In this document: in pieces, positions 29,289-38,454 of the stretch | Layout of the letters: every line of letters starts with the position of its first letter | Numbering within the stretch: the stretch's first letter is position 1 | Assembly (NCBI GenBank): GCA_025057015.1 | Contig: JANWYG010000022.1 | Location: 124,001-188,000 of the forward strand | Direction: 5' to 3' | DNA from: Blastocatellia bacterium | GTDB lineage: Bacteria > Acidobacteriota > Blastocatellia > Chloracidobacteriales > JADJPF01 | Length of the DNA: 64,000 nt | Notes under the pieces: model-generated | The model's input: only the letters and a program-made list of their open reading frames with translations | What the model was told of the DNA's origin: nothing | Databases searched by the model: none | Position numbers and translations under genes: made by a program

Positions 29289-30277
29289 AACGTGACAAAG
29301 TGAACTACTCAGTGGTGGTGCCATTCCACAACGAAGAGGATAATATACCTATCTTGTACAAGAAGATAGTCGCTGTGATGCAGGGTAGGTATGAACCGTT
29401 TGAGATGGTTTTCGTAGATGACTCTAGTACTGATTCAAGCTACGATATCCTGTTAGATATAGCGCTAAACGACGAGAGAGTAGTACTTGTCAAACTTAAA
29501 CGCAACTATGGCCAGACAGCCGCTCTTGCTGCCGGCTTTGATCATGCCGAAGGGGACATAATTATTTCTATGGACGGCGACTTACAACACGATCCGCAGG
29601 ATATACCGTTGCTTGTCGAGAAGCTCTTTGACGGTAATTATGATATCGTTTCGGGTTGGCGAAAGAAGCGTGTTGACAATTTGTTGTTACGACGCATCCC
29701 GTCGCGTGTAGCAAACTGGATGATGGCGAAACTTTCTGGAGTTGAACTACACGACTTCGGTACTACTTTCAAGGTCTACCGTAAGAGCACTATTAAGCAG
29801 ATAAACCTCTACGGAGAAATGCACAGGTTTATTCCTGCGTTAGCATCTTGGAATGGCGCCCGCATTACTGAAGTGCCTATTAAGAACGTCGGGCGTGAGG
29901 CTGGAAAATCACACTATGGCATTTCTCGCACTTTTAGGGTGATGTTCGATCTTCTTACGGTACGCTTCTTGCTCAAATACGTTACCCGGCCGTTGCACTT
30001 TTTCGGCCCGATAGGCCTTGTTACTATCTCCTTAAGCGTCTTGCTAGGTCTCTTTTTGTTGCTATGCAAGCTGCTTAGCGTCGATCTTTTCGTCGAACAT
30101 GGGCCGCTACTGATACTTGCGGCGATGATGTTTCTTGCAGGTATACAACTTATCTGTACGGGACTAGTGGCTGAGCTGCTTGCGCGTACCTACTTTGAGT
30201 CACAAAACAGGAATATCTACACTGTGGAACGATTGGTAATCAAAGCAGCTGACGTTCCTATAGGCAAAGAGGGCTGA
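29285..30277 (+). CDS. GT2-family polyprenyl-phosphate glycosyltransferase (DPM1/ArnC-like)
   Basis: 330 residues. An N-terminal GT2 domain shows VVVPFHNEEDNI, FVDDSSTDSS and the catalytic-region motif MDGDLQHDPQDIPLL, followed by two C-terminal transmembrane helices (about 235-260 and 270-295). This matches enzymes that attach a sugar from a nucleotide donor to undecaprenyl phosphate in the inner leaflet (ArnC, GtrB, DPMS). It is the last gene of the operon and overlaps the deacetylase gene by 4 bp. Its stop lies one base before the end of the convergent NtrC-type gene. It probably supplies the lipid-linked sugar used by the GT39 enzyme encoded upstream. Confidence 0.9.
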   Translation: MKRDKVNYSVVVPFHNEEDNIPILYKKIVAVMQGRYEPFEMVFVDDSSTDSSYDILLDIALNDERVVLVKLKRNYGQTAALAAGFDHAEGDIIISMDGDLQHDPQDIPLLVEKLFDGNYDIVSGWRKKRVDNLLLRRIPSRVANWMMAKLSGVELHDFGTTFKVYRKSTIKQINLYGEMHRFIPALASWNGARITEVPIKNVGREAGKSHYGISRTFRVMFDLLTVRFLLKYVTRPLHFFGPIGLVTISLSVLLGLFLLLCKLLSVDLFVEHGPLLILAAMMFLAGIQLICTGLVAELLARTYFESQNRNIYTVERLVIKAADVPIGKEG

Positions 30278-31603
30278 CTACTTCTGTTTCTTTATATCGA
30301 ATTTTTCTAACCTGTATTGTAGCGTGCGGAAAGTAAGCCCTAACAGTTTTGCAGCCCTAGTAATATTCCAATCTGCCTGCTCCATAGCCTGCAGTATGAG
30401 TGACCGCTCTAGATCTTCAAAAGAGATCCCTTCGGGAGGAAGTTTGCCGAAACTACTTGTTGTGCTGCCAGATCCAGCTTGTCTTATTTCAATAGGCAGA
30501 TCTTCTACGTCTATGTACTCCGCTTCGCAAAGTAGTACGGCGCGCTTTATTGCAGATTCAAGCTGACGAACGTTTCCCGGCCAGGAGTAGTTGATTAGTA
30601 ACTTTTGGGCCGCTGGAGTAAGCCCTTTTATCTTCGCTGCTGCAGGCTGCCGCGCAAGGAAGTAGTCTATCAATATGGGTATATCCTCTTTGCGTGATCT
30701 TAGAGGCGGCAGGTGAATGGGAATGACGTTCAGTCGATAGTATAGATCTGATCTGAAGGAGTTCTCTTTGACCATCGCTTCAAGATCGCGATTGGTGGCA
30801 GCTATGAGGCGTACGTCTATTTTAGTGGGGCGAGTGCTGCCTACGCGTAGTATTTCCCTTTCTTGAAGAGCACGCAGGATTTTAGCCTGCATGCTGATAC
30901 TCATGTCACCTATTTCGTCTAGAAAGAGGGTGCCATTAGCAGCAGCTTCAAATAGCCCTTTCTTGTCTGTATGTGCGCCGGTAAAAGCACCCTTTTCGTG
31001 GCCAAACAGTTCTGATTCTAGCAGGTTTTCGTTTATAGCAGCACAATTGACGGCACAGAAGTTGGCTGAAGCTCGGCGCGAGTTTTCATGTATCGCTCGC
31101 GCTACAAGCTCTTTTCCGACACCTGACTCGCCTCGTATCAGTACTGTCTCGTCTGAAGCTGCTATTTTGAGGATTATCTTCTTGATCTTCTGAATTTCAG
31201 CCGACTCACCTATGATGGCAGTGTCTAACTTTCTAAGTCTACCTAGGGCTACTTTTATGACTTCGAGCAGCTTTTCTCTGTCAAGTGGTTTTTCTAGATA
31301 GTCATATGCACCGAGCCTTATAGCTTCCTTTGCAGAATCAATAGACCCATGGGCTGTCATCAGAATGACTATGATGGAAGAGTCTATCTGCAGTAGATGC
31401 TGTAAAAGTTTGATTCCGTCCATGCCGACCATCTTTAGGTCTGTCAACACGAGGTCGTATCTTTCTTGGCGAATCATTTTGAGTGCTTGTTCGCCGCTTG
31501 CAGCGCTCGCTACGCAGTAGCCTTCTTCGTTGAGGATTAGTTCCAATATCTCACGCTGGCGTCTTTCATCGTCTACTACTAGTATCTTGCTATGGCGAGG
31601 CAT
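30278..31603 (-). CDS. Sigma-54-dependent response regulator, NtrC family
   Basis: 441 residues when started at the ATG at 31603, which has AGGAG six bases upstream. A receiver domain (KILVVDDERRQ, LVLTDLKMVGMDG with the phospho-Asp near 55, and YLEKPLD) is followed by a sigma-54 AAA+ domain with Walker A GESGVGKE, the sigma-contact loop GAFTGA, and Walker B ANGTLFLDEIGD. The C-terminal Fis-type helix-turn-helix is ADWNITRAAKLLGLTFRTLQ. It activates sigma-54 promoters when phosphorylated. No cognate histidine kinase is adjacent; the hybrid kinases in the window could be partners. A MerR-type gene diverges from it across 127 bp. Confidence 0.93.
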   Translation of the reverse strand: MPRHSKILVVDDERRQREILELILNEEGYCVASAASGEQALKMIRQERYDLVLTDLKMVGMDGIKLLQHLLQIDSSIIVILMTAHGSIDSAKEAIRLGAYDYLEKPLDREKLLEVIKVALGRLRKLDTAIIGESAEIQKIKKIILKIAASDETVLIRGESGVGKELVARAIHENSRRASANFCAVNCAAINENLLESELFGHEKGAFTGAHTDKKGLFEAAANGTLFLDEIGDMSISMQAKILRALQEREILRVGSTRPTKIDVRLIAATNRDLEAMVKENSFRSDLYYRLNVIPIHLPPLRSRKEDIPILIDYFLARQPAAAKIKGLTPAAQKLLINYSWPGNVRQLESAIKRAVLLCEAEYIDVEDLPIEIRQAGSGSTTSSFGKLPPEGISFEDLERSLILQAMEQADWNITRAAKLLGLTFRTLQYRLEKFDIKKQK

Positions 31604-31637
31604 GTTTGCTCCTGATATAGCTTTAACGAAAAGCAAG

Positions 31638-31667
31638 TTGACATGAGCATAATATAAACAATAACAT
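31638..31667 (+). promoter_or_regulatory. Putative sigma70 promoter of the merR-type gene
   Basis: A perfect TTGACA (31638-31643) lies 18 bases before TAACAT (31662-31667), a moderate -10. The 12 bases GTTGACATGAGC that include the -35 also occur in front of gatA at 35767-35778. The element lies in the gap between the NtrC-type gene and the MerR-type gene. Confidence 0.45.
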
Positions 31668-31730
31668 ATTGGCAGTGTTAAGCTTAAACAAAGCTGCTTT
31701 TACATAATAATCTACATAAGGATCGCAAAA

Positions 31731-32138
31731 ATGCAGCAGACAAAGGCAATACCTGACAAGCTTTTTTTTAAGATAGGTGAAGTGTGTGAGCTGCTGCAAG
31801 TGCAGCCGCATGTATTGCGTTATTGGGAATCAGAGTTCCCAGCTTTATCTCCTCAGAAAAGTCGATCAGGACAAAGAGCTTATAGGCGAAAGGATGTGGA
31901 AATTGCGATGCGCATAAAGCAGTTGCTTTATGAAGAAGGGTTTACTATAGCTGGCGCAAAAAGGAAGCTTCAAGCTGAAAGTCGAGCGACAAAACTAAAG
32001 GTTGTACCTCCGGATGCTGTGGAGGAGCGCACTGCACCGGTGCGGGTGTTGCAGCTTACTGACCGTCAGCGCAAAGCTTTGATGCAGATTAAGACTGATT
32101 TACAGGCTCTGTTGACAAAGCTCTCTAAGAGTATATAA
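31731..32138 (+). CDS. MerR-family transcriptional regulator
   Basis: 135 residues. The N-terminal winged helix has [20 protein letters not shown], then [10 protein letters not shown] and [21 protein letters not shown], the standard MerR DNA-binding domain (about 10-80). The C-terminal part is a short helical, coiled-coil dimerisation region without a recognisable ligand-binding domain or metal-binding cysteines. This short form is widespread next to tRNA-Pro and surE-like genes in several phyla and its target is unknown. The ATG at 31731 follows AAGGA by eight bases. tRNA-Pro lies immediately downstream and might be co-transcribed. Confidence 0.9.
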   Translation: MQQTKAIPDKLFFKIGEVCELLQVQPHVLRYWESEFPALSPQKSRSGQRAYRRKDVEIAMRIKQLLYEEGFTIAGAKRKLQAESRATKLKVVPPDAVEERTAPVRVLQLTDRQRKALMQIKTDLQALLTKLSKSI

Positions 32139-32153
32139 TTTAGCTCTCCTAAG

Positions 32154-32230
<77 letters not shown>

Positions 32231-32255
32231 TCTTCATTAACTGGAACGGAAAGGT

Positions 32256-32285
32256 AGGGGGGCAGCGAGCCCCTTAATTTTTTTA
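32256..32285 (+). terminator. Rho-independent terminator after tRNA-Pro, abutting surE
   Basis: A G/C-rich hairpin (GGGGC at 32259-32263, loop AGCGA, GCCCC at 32269-32273, extendable by G-U pairs) is followed by TTAATTTTTTTA. The T-tract ends directly at the surE start codon at 32286, so the terminator occupies the space where a ribosome binding site would normally be. Confidence 0.75.
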
Positions 32286-33080
32286 ATGTATAAGATATTG
32301 GTAACTAATGACGATGGAGTGGATTCCGAAGGAATAATAGTTCTTGCCGAAGCGCTAGCTGAACTGGGCGAAGTAACCGTAGTGGCCCCTCTGAACAACA
32401 TGACGGCAGTGTCACATTCTATTACGTTAAACAGGCCGTTACGTATAGAGAAACGTGCTGAGCGCTGCTATGCAGTGGACGGGACCCCAACTGATTGCGT
32501 AGCGCTGGCAGTGAACTTGGTAATGAAAGATGACCCTCCAGCTTTAGTGGTCTCTGGTATAAACAAAGGGGCAAACCTGGGCGATGATGTCCATTATTCC
32601 GGCACGGTCGCTGGTGCCAGGGAGGCTACTATGTACCGTATCCCTGCTATTGCCGTTTCACTTGCTGGCAGAAGTAACTACAAGTTTGCTCCAGCAGCAG
32701 AGATTGCTGTGAAAGTGGCTGCTAAAGTATTAGCAAACGGCTTGCCACATGGTACACTACTTAATGTAAACGTTCCTCGGACAGCTATCAAAGGTGTAGT
32801 AATTACCCGACAAGGCACGAAGCTTGCTCGTACCAAGATAATAGAAACGCTCGATCCAAGGCAACGCAGCTTCTACTGGATAGGCGAAGAGTTTGTCAGC
32901 TGGGACAACGAACTCGGTACAGATTATGCAGCAGTAAATAGCGGATTTGTTTCAATTACTCCGCTCAAAAATGACGCAACTGACTATTCACGTATAGAAA
33001 TGTTGCAAACTTGGGATGAGACTTGGCTGCGCGCAGATTCAAAGCAGTTCGAGGAGCTTTTGGGCAAGGACAAGCAGTGA
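32286..33080 (+). CDS. surE: 5'/3'-nucleotidase SurE
   Basis: 264 residues. The N-terminus MYKILVTNDDGVDSEGI carries the metal-binding DD pair of the family; SHSITLNRPLR and VSGINKGANLGDDVHYSGTV are further conserved segments. SurE is a stationary-phase-linked 5'/3'-nucleotidase and exopolyphosphatase acting on nucleoside monophosphates. The start is certain from the conserved motif, yet no ribosome binding site precedes it: the bases upstream are the T-tract of a terminator. The isoaspartate methyltransferase gene pcm follows four bases after the stop, the classical surE-pcm arrangement. Confidence 0.95.
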   Translation: MYKILVTNDDGVDSEGIIVLAEALAELGEVTVVAPLNNMTAVSHSITLNRPLRIEKRAERCYAVDGTPTDCVALAVNLVMKDDPPALVVSGINKGANLGDDVHYSGTVAGAREATMYRIPAIAVSLAGRSNYKFAPAAEIAVKVAAKVLANGLPHGTLLNVNVPRTAIKGVVITRQGTKLARTKIIETLDPRQRSFYWIGEEFVSWDNELGTDYAAVNSGFVSITPLKNDATDYSRIEMLQTWDETWLRADSKQFEELLGKDKQ

Positions 33081-33084
33081 AACC

Positions 33085-33735
33085 GTGTCTAATAATGACA
33101 TTCACTATCTTGCGCGACAGCGTATGGTTAAGAACCTGCGTTCTCGCGGGATAAAAGACGAACGAGTGCTGAAGGCAATGAGTGTGGTACCTCGCCACCT
33201 CTTTGTAGAAGAGGCTCTAGCCTACAAAGCTTATGGCGACCATCCTTTACCTATAGCCGGCGGTCAAACTATCTCCCAACCGTACATAGTAGCCCGTATG
33301 ACTGAGCTGCTCGAAGTAACTAAAGCTGATAAGGTCCTCGAAATAGGAACAGGTTCGGGCTATCAAACGGCAATACTTGCCCACGTAGCGGGTATGATCT
33401 TCTCTATAGAGAGAATAGAAGAGCTAGCCAGACTCGCAAAAGCACGTATACGACAGTTAAGCTTAGATAACGTGATCATTCGCTGTTCGGACGGTAGCGT
33501 TGGTTGGCCAGAATATGCTCCCTATCAAGGTATACTTGCCGCCGCTGCTGCTCCACAAGTTCCTCAGCCGCTTATAGACCAACTTGCCGTGGGTGGTCGC
33601 TTAGTGATGCCTGTCGGTACAGAAAAAAATCAGATACTGGTACGTGTCTGTAAGACAGAGAAAAGTACTAAAATAGAAGAACATGGTAGTGTTATATTTG
33701 TCAAAATGATAGGCAAACAGGCATACGAGAGCTAG
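33085..33735 (+). CDS. pcm: Protein-L-isoaspartate O-methyltransferase
   Basis: Repairs damaged proteins by methylating L-isoaspartyl residues with S-adenosylmethionine. With the GTG at 33085 the protein is 216 residues. An earlier in-frame ATG at 33016 would add 23 residues lying inside surE and unlike the family, so I rejected it. Family signatures: RMVKNLRSRGIKDERVLKAM, VPRHLFVEEA, GGQTISQPYIVARMTELL, and the SAM-binding VLEIGTGSGYQTAILA. The VPR and GQTIS motifs are typical of Pcm. It is encoded four bases after surE, so the two are probably co-translated. Its 3' end overlaps the convergent DUF2723 gene by 4 bp. Confidence 0.94.
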   Translation: MSNNDIHYLARQRMVKNLRSRGIKDERVLKAMSVVPRHLFVEEALAYKAYGDHPLPIAGGQTISQPYIVARMTELLEVTKADKVLEIGTGSGYQTAILAHVAGMIFSIERIEELARLAKARIRQLSLDNVIIRCSDGSVGWPEYAPYQGILAAAAAPQVPQPLIDQLAVGGRLVMPVGTEKNQILVRVCKTEKSTKIEEHGSVIFVKMIGKQAYES

Positions 33736-35702
33736 TCTATTAACCTAGATAACCCGTCTTTGGCTCCTTTGTTGTCGGGATTAATAGCGAGCGCCATTCT
33801 ATACGCAGCAGCAGCTTCTTGTTTGTTTCCCTTCTCTCTATGTATGTCACCGATGACTTCATAAGCTTTGTCTAGCTTGGGATTTAAGTTTACAGACTGT
33901 TTTAGCATCTCAAGTGCCTCTTCATATCTCTTACCTAAGCTCAGGTAGATACCACAGTTAGCAAACATCGATGCGTAAAACGGTAAGACCTTCTTCCTAG
34001 CCGTGTCGTCTAAATAGACCGTACCATCTGTTAGCCCGCGTAGCTGTAGCCCTACCTTTACTTCTTCTGGTCTATAGATCCTGTCTTCGTAAAGTCGCAA
34101 CACTAGCCCTTGCGGTACCCAGTTAAGACTACTTCCCACACCGGGCTCCATAGGTATAGTTGAGAAAACAGGCCTACTGCTTTCCATATGGTAACGAATA
34201 AAAGCGTTTATCACAGCTACGAACTTCTTGCTTATGGAGTTAGCATCATAAGGTTGGTCATGCTCAAATGACCACAGTTCGCCCATATAGGCGTCTACTT
34301 CTTGCTTACAGTACTGCATCATCTCCGGGTACTCCTTGGTAAGATACCCGTATACGTACCAGGAACGTCGAACTAAGTTTACATCTATCACCGTAGCGTC
34401 AGTTCTGAAGCCTTCGATATGGCGCAAATACAAGTAAGGCGAGTAAAATTGCCAATCAGCAGTAAGCAGTAGTCCGCCTCGTCCGATAGGCTTCATTACG
34501 TTCTCGACGAGGTCTACCGCTATCATATATTTGCTTTTGTCACTTCTCTGATAGTGAAGGTAGAAGCTTACTGCAGGTAGTAGGCAAAACGCAGCTATCA
34601 CGATGACTTGCCTTTGCTTACTCGATAGCTCATAGACATGCCGCGCGGCTATAGGACAACTTATCGCAAGAACGAGTGAGGTTGTAAGATAATAGGCGTC
34701 CTTGTCTTCTGCGATCTCGTAGTTGAATGCGTAGAGTAAGTTGAATATGACAGCGCTCAGTAACGACCAAAAGATAGTGCGCTCGCGTAGGTACAGTAAA
34801 TAAAACCCGTAGCAACCAAGCACTAGCCCAACAGGAGTAATTTCGTTGCTTATCAGCCCCAAAAAAAATCGTATTTCCCTGCTTAAAAAGTCTGCATCCG
34901 TACTGAAGAGATTTACTTGATACTGCTTGCCAGAGATATGCCAGTAGAAGCGTTCCCAGCTTGAGGGATCTCCCCAGTTGATAATAGGGTTGCGGGCTGC
35001 TGCTAGAGGTAAGTACAAATATACTGCTAGACCAGCTAAACTGGAAAGACATATCCAAGCTAGCTTTTTGCCGAAGAACAACCTTTTATTGGTTTTCCAA
35101 ACCAGCACTAAAATCGCCGGAAGCAGCAAGATGAGCGTGACGTGATGTACTGCAAGCCCTAGTCCATAGAAGGCAGCAGCAAATAGCAACAGCTTGTCAT
35201 CGGGTGTACCAAGAAGATTAGTTCGCCGCCACCGAAAGATTAGCCATAGGATTACAGCTACCAGTGCAGAGTTTAGCGTATAAACCTCGGCTACGGCAGC
35301 GTAATACCAAAGCGTAGCAGACGAAGCAAAAAGTATTCCTGCTGCTGTTGCTACTGTTACATCTACTTGCTGCGGCAGAGTGAACGCCTTCTTTTTCTGA
35401 GTTTTGATAGGCTTAAGTAAAGAGAGTATCTCTAAAACAAGTAGCGTAACTACTCCAGAAGCTGTAGCTGCCCAGAAGGTAGACATAAAGGCTAGTCGAG
35501 CTGCTATGCTGCCTAGCGGTAGCTTGCTAAATATGTGTCCTAGCAGCACATAGAGAGGAAAACCCGGAGGATGAGCTACACCAAGCAACGTAGAGGCCGT
35601 AATAAGCTCCCCGCTGTCTACTAAAGTTACCTGTCTGGCATAGGTTGGTAGATAGCCAGCCAGTGCTACTACCGGTACTAGTGCTGCTATTTTTTTGTAC
35701 AT
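33732..35702 (-). CDS. DUF2723 membrane protein with C-terminal TPR repeats
   Basis: 656 residues from the ATG at 35702, which is preceded by AAGG; an upstream extension lacking features was not used. The N-terminal segment LPTYARQVTLVDSGELITAS, then HPPGFPLYVLLGHIFSKLP, is the hallmark of DUF2723, a GT-C-like membrane protein family. About eleven hydrophobic helices follow, then a soluble part with tetratricopeptide repeats near the C-terminus (LGKRYEEALEMLKQSVNLNP, GNKQEAAAAYRMALAINPDN). Family members are thought to be glycosyltransferases or O-mannosyl-type enzymes of the bacterial surface; the substrate is unknown. It is convergent with pcm and divergent from gatA. Confidence 0.87.
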   Translation of the reverse strand: MYKKIAALVPVVALAGYLPTYARQVTLVDSGELITASTLLGVAHPPGFPLYVLLGHIFSKLPLGSIAARLAFMSTFWAATASGVVTLLVLEILSLLKPIKTQKKKAFTLPQQVDVTVATAAGILFASSATLWYYAAVAEVYTLNSALVAVILWLIFRWRRTNLLGTPDDKLLLFAAAFYGLGLAVHHVTLILLLPAILVLVWKTNKRLFFGKKLAWICLSSLAGLAVYLYLPLAAARNPIINWGDPSSWERFYWHISGKQYQVNLFSTDADFLSREIRFFLGLISNEITPVGLVLGCYGFYLLYLRERTIFWSLLSAVIFNLLYAFNYEIAEDKDAYYLTTSLVLAISCPIAARHVYELSSKQRQVIVIAAFCLLPAVSFYLHYQRSDKSKYMIAVDLVENVMKPIGRGGLLLTADWQFYSPYLYLRHIEGFRTDATVIDVNLVRRSWYVYGYLTKEYPEMMQYCKQEVDAYMGELWSFEHDQPYDANSISKKFVAVINAFIRYHMESSRPVFSTIPMEPGVGSSLNWVPQGLVLRLYEDRIYRPEEVKVGLQLRGLTDGTVYLDDTARKKVLPFYASMFANCGIYLSLGKRYEEALEMLKQSVNLNPKLDKAYEVIGDIHREKGNKQEAAAAYRMALAINPDNKGAKDGLSRLID

Positions 35703-35767
35703 CTCTATTGCCTTCAAGCAAAGATATACAGATTTTGTGTTATAGCTACTAGTGACGTCAAATCGGG

Positions 35768-35795
35768 TTGACATGAGCTAGTTTTAGATTATTGT
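35768..35795 (+). promoter_or_regulatory. Putative sigma70 promoter of gatA
   Basis: TTGACA (35768-35773) and TATTGT (35790-35795) are separated by 16 bases and lie about 33 bases before the gatA ATG. The -35 region shares the 12 bases GTTGACATGAGC with the merR-type promoter at 31637. Confidence 0.5.
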
Positions 35796-35828
35796 CTCTC
35801 GTGCAGAAATGTGTTCTTCGGAGGCTAT

Positions 35829-37319
35829 ATGGACGTATCTGGCCTGACCATAGAAGGATTGCATCGTGCTCTAGAAGCGCGAGAAGTTACAGTGGAAGAG
35901 ATATGCAAGGCTATTTTCGAGCGCATAGAGCGGCTCAATACGACGCTGAACGTGTATATTACTGTGACTTATGAGCAGGCTATAGAACGGGCTCGCGAGC
36001 TAGATGCTCAACTTTCCACAGGATACAAACCCACAGGGCTATACGGCGTACCTGTAGCGATTAAAGACAACATTTGTACTAAGGGCATTAGGACTACCTG
36101 TGCGTCACGTATCTTAGAAAACTTTGTTCCGCCATATTCTGCTACGGCTGTGGAAAAGCTGCATGCTGCCGGAGCGGTGATCCTGGGTAAGACGAATTGT
36201 GACGAGTTTGCTATGGGCTCATCAAACGAGAATTCTGCCTTCGGCCCAGTGCGTAATCCCTGGGACTTAAGCCGAGTACCTGGTGGCTCAAGCGGAGGTT
36301 CGGCTGCTGCTGTGGCTGCTGATCTATGCGTAGTAGCCTTAGGCTCTGATACCGGTGGATCGGTGCGTGAACCGGCTTCTTTTTGTGGCGTAGTGGGTTT
36401 GAAGCCTACATATGGCAGGGTCTCTCGCTACGGACTGGTGGCCTACGGTTCATCTCTCGACCAGATAGGACCTATTGCCAAAACTACTGCTGACGTGGCT
36501 AGAACGCTGCAGGTAATAGCCGGTTGGGATGAACACGACGCCACTTCGGCGAACTTGCCCATAGATGACTACCTAGCTGCGCTTAACTCGGATGTTCAGA
36601 GTTTGAGATTGGGCGTACCAAAGGAAGCTTTCGGGGTAGGGCTTGCTCCTGAAGTAAAGCGCGCAGTAGAGACTGCCATAGCCAACTTTGAGACTATGGG
36701 AGCAAGCTTGGTAGAAGTCACGCTTCCGCACCTAGAATATGCTATAGCAGACTATTACATCATAGCTACGGCTGAGGCTAGCGCTAATTTAGCTCGCTTT
36801 GATGGTGTTCGCTATGGTTACCGTGCTGAAGGTGTAGAGACGCTGGCGGAGATGTATCAGAAGACTCGAGATCTCGGCTTTGGTGCCGAAGTCAAACGCA
36901 GGATAATGCTTGGCACTTATGTACTCTCTTCGGGTTACTACGATGCTTATTATTTGAAAGCGCAGAAAGTTCGTACCTTGTTGGAGCAGGATTTCCGGAA
37001 TGCCTTCACGGCTTGCGACCTGATAGTTACGCCTACAGCACCTACTCCGGCATTCAAGCTTGGCGAGAAGATCTCCGACCCACTCGAGATGTATCTTGCT
37101 GATATTTACACCGTAACGATAAATCTTGCTGGATTGCCGGCAGTAAGCTTCCCCTGTGGTTTCTCATCTGATGGGTTACCTATAGGCTGTCAGCTCATAG
37201 CACCGCATTTCCAGGAGGCACGACTACTTGCTGCTTGTCATCAGTATGAGCAAAACTATCCAACAGCTCATCCTAGTGCCAGAACCTCTGCGGGTTCTCT
37301 ACGGTGGCCATCACTTTGA
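35829..37319 (+). CDS. gatA: Glutamyl-tRNA(Gln)/aspartyl-tRNA(Asn) amidotransferase subunit A
   Basis: Amidase subunit of the GatCAB complex, which releases ammonia from glutamine to convert Glu-tRNA(Gln) or Asp-tRNA(Asn). The ATG at 35829 has GGAGG five bases upstream; a start six codons earlier was rejected. The 496-residue protein has the full amidase catalytic triad in its usual positions: K79 (VAIKDNI), S154 in GGSSGGSAA, and nucleophile S178 in [34 protein letters not shown] is also typical. GatB and GatC are not nearby, so the genes are unlinked. The last bases overlap the convergent HD-domain gene by 9 bp. Confidence 0.96.
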   Translation: MDVSGLTIEGLHRALEAREVTVEEICKAIFERIERLNTTLNVYITVTYEQAIERARELDAQLSTGYKPTGLYGVPVAIKDNICTKGIRTTCASRILENFVPPYSATAVEKLHAAGAVILGKTNCDEFAMGSSNENSAFGPVRNPWDLSRVPGGSSGGSAAAVAADLCVVALGSDTGGSVREPASFCGVVGLKPTYGRVSRYGLVAYGSSLDQIGPIAKTTADVARTLQVIAGWDEHDATSANLPIDDYLAALNSDVQSLRLGVPKEAFGVGLAPEVKRAVETAIANFETMGASLVEVTLPHLEYAIADYYIIATAEASANLARFDGVRYGYRAEGVETLAEMYQKTRDLGFGAEVKRRIMLGTYVLSSGYYDAYYLKAQKVRTLLEQDFRNAFTACDLIVTPTAPTPAFKLGEKISDPLEMYLADIYTVTINLAGLPAVSFPCGFSSDGLPIGCQLIAPHFQEARLLAACHQYEQNYPTAHPSARTSAGSLRWPSL

Positions 37320-38438
37320 GCTGATTAATCTTAGCAAGGCCTTTGATCCTTTCTTTAAATAGAGTTGGTAAAGGCCTATTTCCGTATGGCTTGCTAGAAG
37401 CTGATTGCGTAACCAATTGAAGCGTTCTCCATCAAGAGCTTCGTCAGACCAACCTAGCTCTGTCTTTGCTAGTTCTCGGAGAATTCCTACTGTTGCTGCG
37501 GCTGCATGGCCAGAATAATGATAGTCGGCGTCTGAAAGGTGCACTATGAAATGCTCAGGTCGAGCTTCAGATGCTATGTCTAGCTCGTCATCTTTAGCTT
37601 TGAGTGTGCCGTAGCTCACTGGGTCTACGCGGGCTATGATCGCTGCTGCCCGTAGATAACTTACTACTTTTTTGCGTAGAGGTGATGGCGCCGTAGGATC
37701 GTGGGCTGAAGCCATAGCGATTACAGCTTCAGCGGGAAAGCCGCGTACATACATTTCTGCTATACCAAGGATATGATGTGCACCCGTGCCAGCTATTTGC
37801 TGCTCTTCATAAAGAGAACCATCTTTCTTCCACTGGAAGACGAGAGTCTTCATTATGTCGTGTAGGACTATACCGCAGATGACCAGATCTGGATCTACTG
37901 AAAAGCCGCTACCGCTAGTGTCGAGCGGATATTGGCGCTTGTAGTTTTCTATCATACTTAGGCCAGCACGTAGGTTGTATGCCGTATGGACAGCTAATCC
38001 GCCTGGGTAAGAGTGATGGCCAGCTAGAGACTTTGCTGAACGGTAGTAGCTGCCAGGTGCTGCCAAAAAGCTTTGAGCTGCTTTCGTTGGGTCTTTTACC
38101 GGTATGTAGATGCCTTCTAGAGACACCTCAGCTGTAATCAGCCCGGCGGAACGAAGTTCTGATAAAACCTGCTCGCGTTCTTTTTGTAGTGGGGCCTTTG
38201 CTTGATAAGTTGGGGCTGGATTTGTTATCAGCTCTTCGGTCAGGCGTCTAAGTTGCGGATTTCTTATCTTCGCGATTTGTTGCTTGACGTAAGCGGCAGC
38301 CATAATTGCTGGTCGAGCTTTTTCAGCAATCTTCTGTGCCCTTTCATTGTTTGTCAAACTATCTTCGGTTTGTGCCTTAGTTATTGTAAACAGCATCAGC
38401 AAGGCCATAGATATCCTTTTCACGCTTTTCTTAAACAT
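37311..38438 (-). CDS. Exported HD-domain protein
   Basis: 375 residues with a signal peptide (about 1-23, [17 protein letters not shown]). The middle contains [33 protein letters not shown] and [10 protein letters not shown], and AMASAHDP, which together form the metal-binding histidines and HD pair of an HD-type phosphohydrolase. HD proteins normally act in the cytoplasm on nucleotides, so an exported one is unusual; the substrate would be periplasmic. It follows the LpxL-like gene by 16 bp and shares its strand, suggesting co-expression, and overlaps gatA's end convergently. Confidence 0.78.
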   Translation of the reverse strand: MFKKSVKRISMALLMLFTITKAQTEDSLTNNERAQKIAEKARPAIMAAAYVKQQIAKIRNPQLRRLTEELITNPAPTYQAKAPLQKEREQVLSELRSAGLITAEVSLEGIYIPVKDPTKAAQSFLAAPGSYYRSAKSLAGHHSYPGGLAVHTAYNLRAGLSMIENYKRQYPLDTSGSGFSVDPDLVICGIVLHDIMKTLVFQWKKDGSLYEEQQIAGTGAHHILGIAEMYVRGFPAEAVIAMASAHDPTAPSPLRKKVVSYLRAAAIIARVDPVSYGTLKAKDDELDIASEARPEHFIVHLSDADYHYSGHAAAATVGILRELAKTELGWSDEALDGERFNWLRNQLLASHTEIGLYQLYLKKGSKALLRLISSK

Positions 38439-38454
38439 AGCCTAGAGCTCCTTG

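Noticed and set aside
33016-33084. Earlier ATG for pcm inside surE
   Set aside because: The 23 added residues are unlike Pcm proteins; GTG at 33085 gives the usual length.
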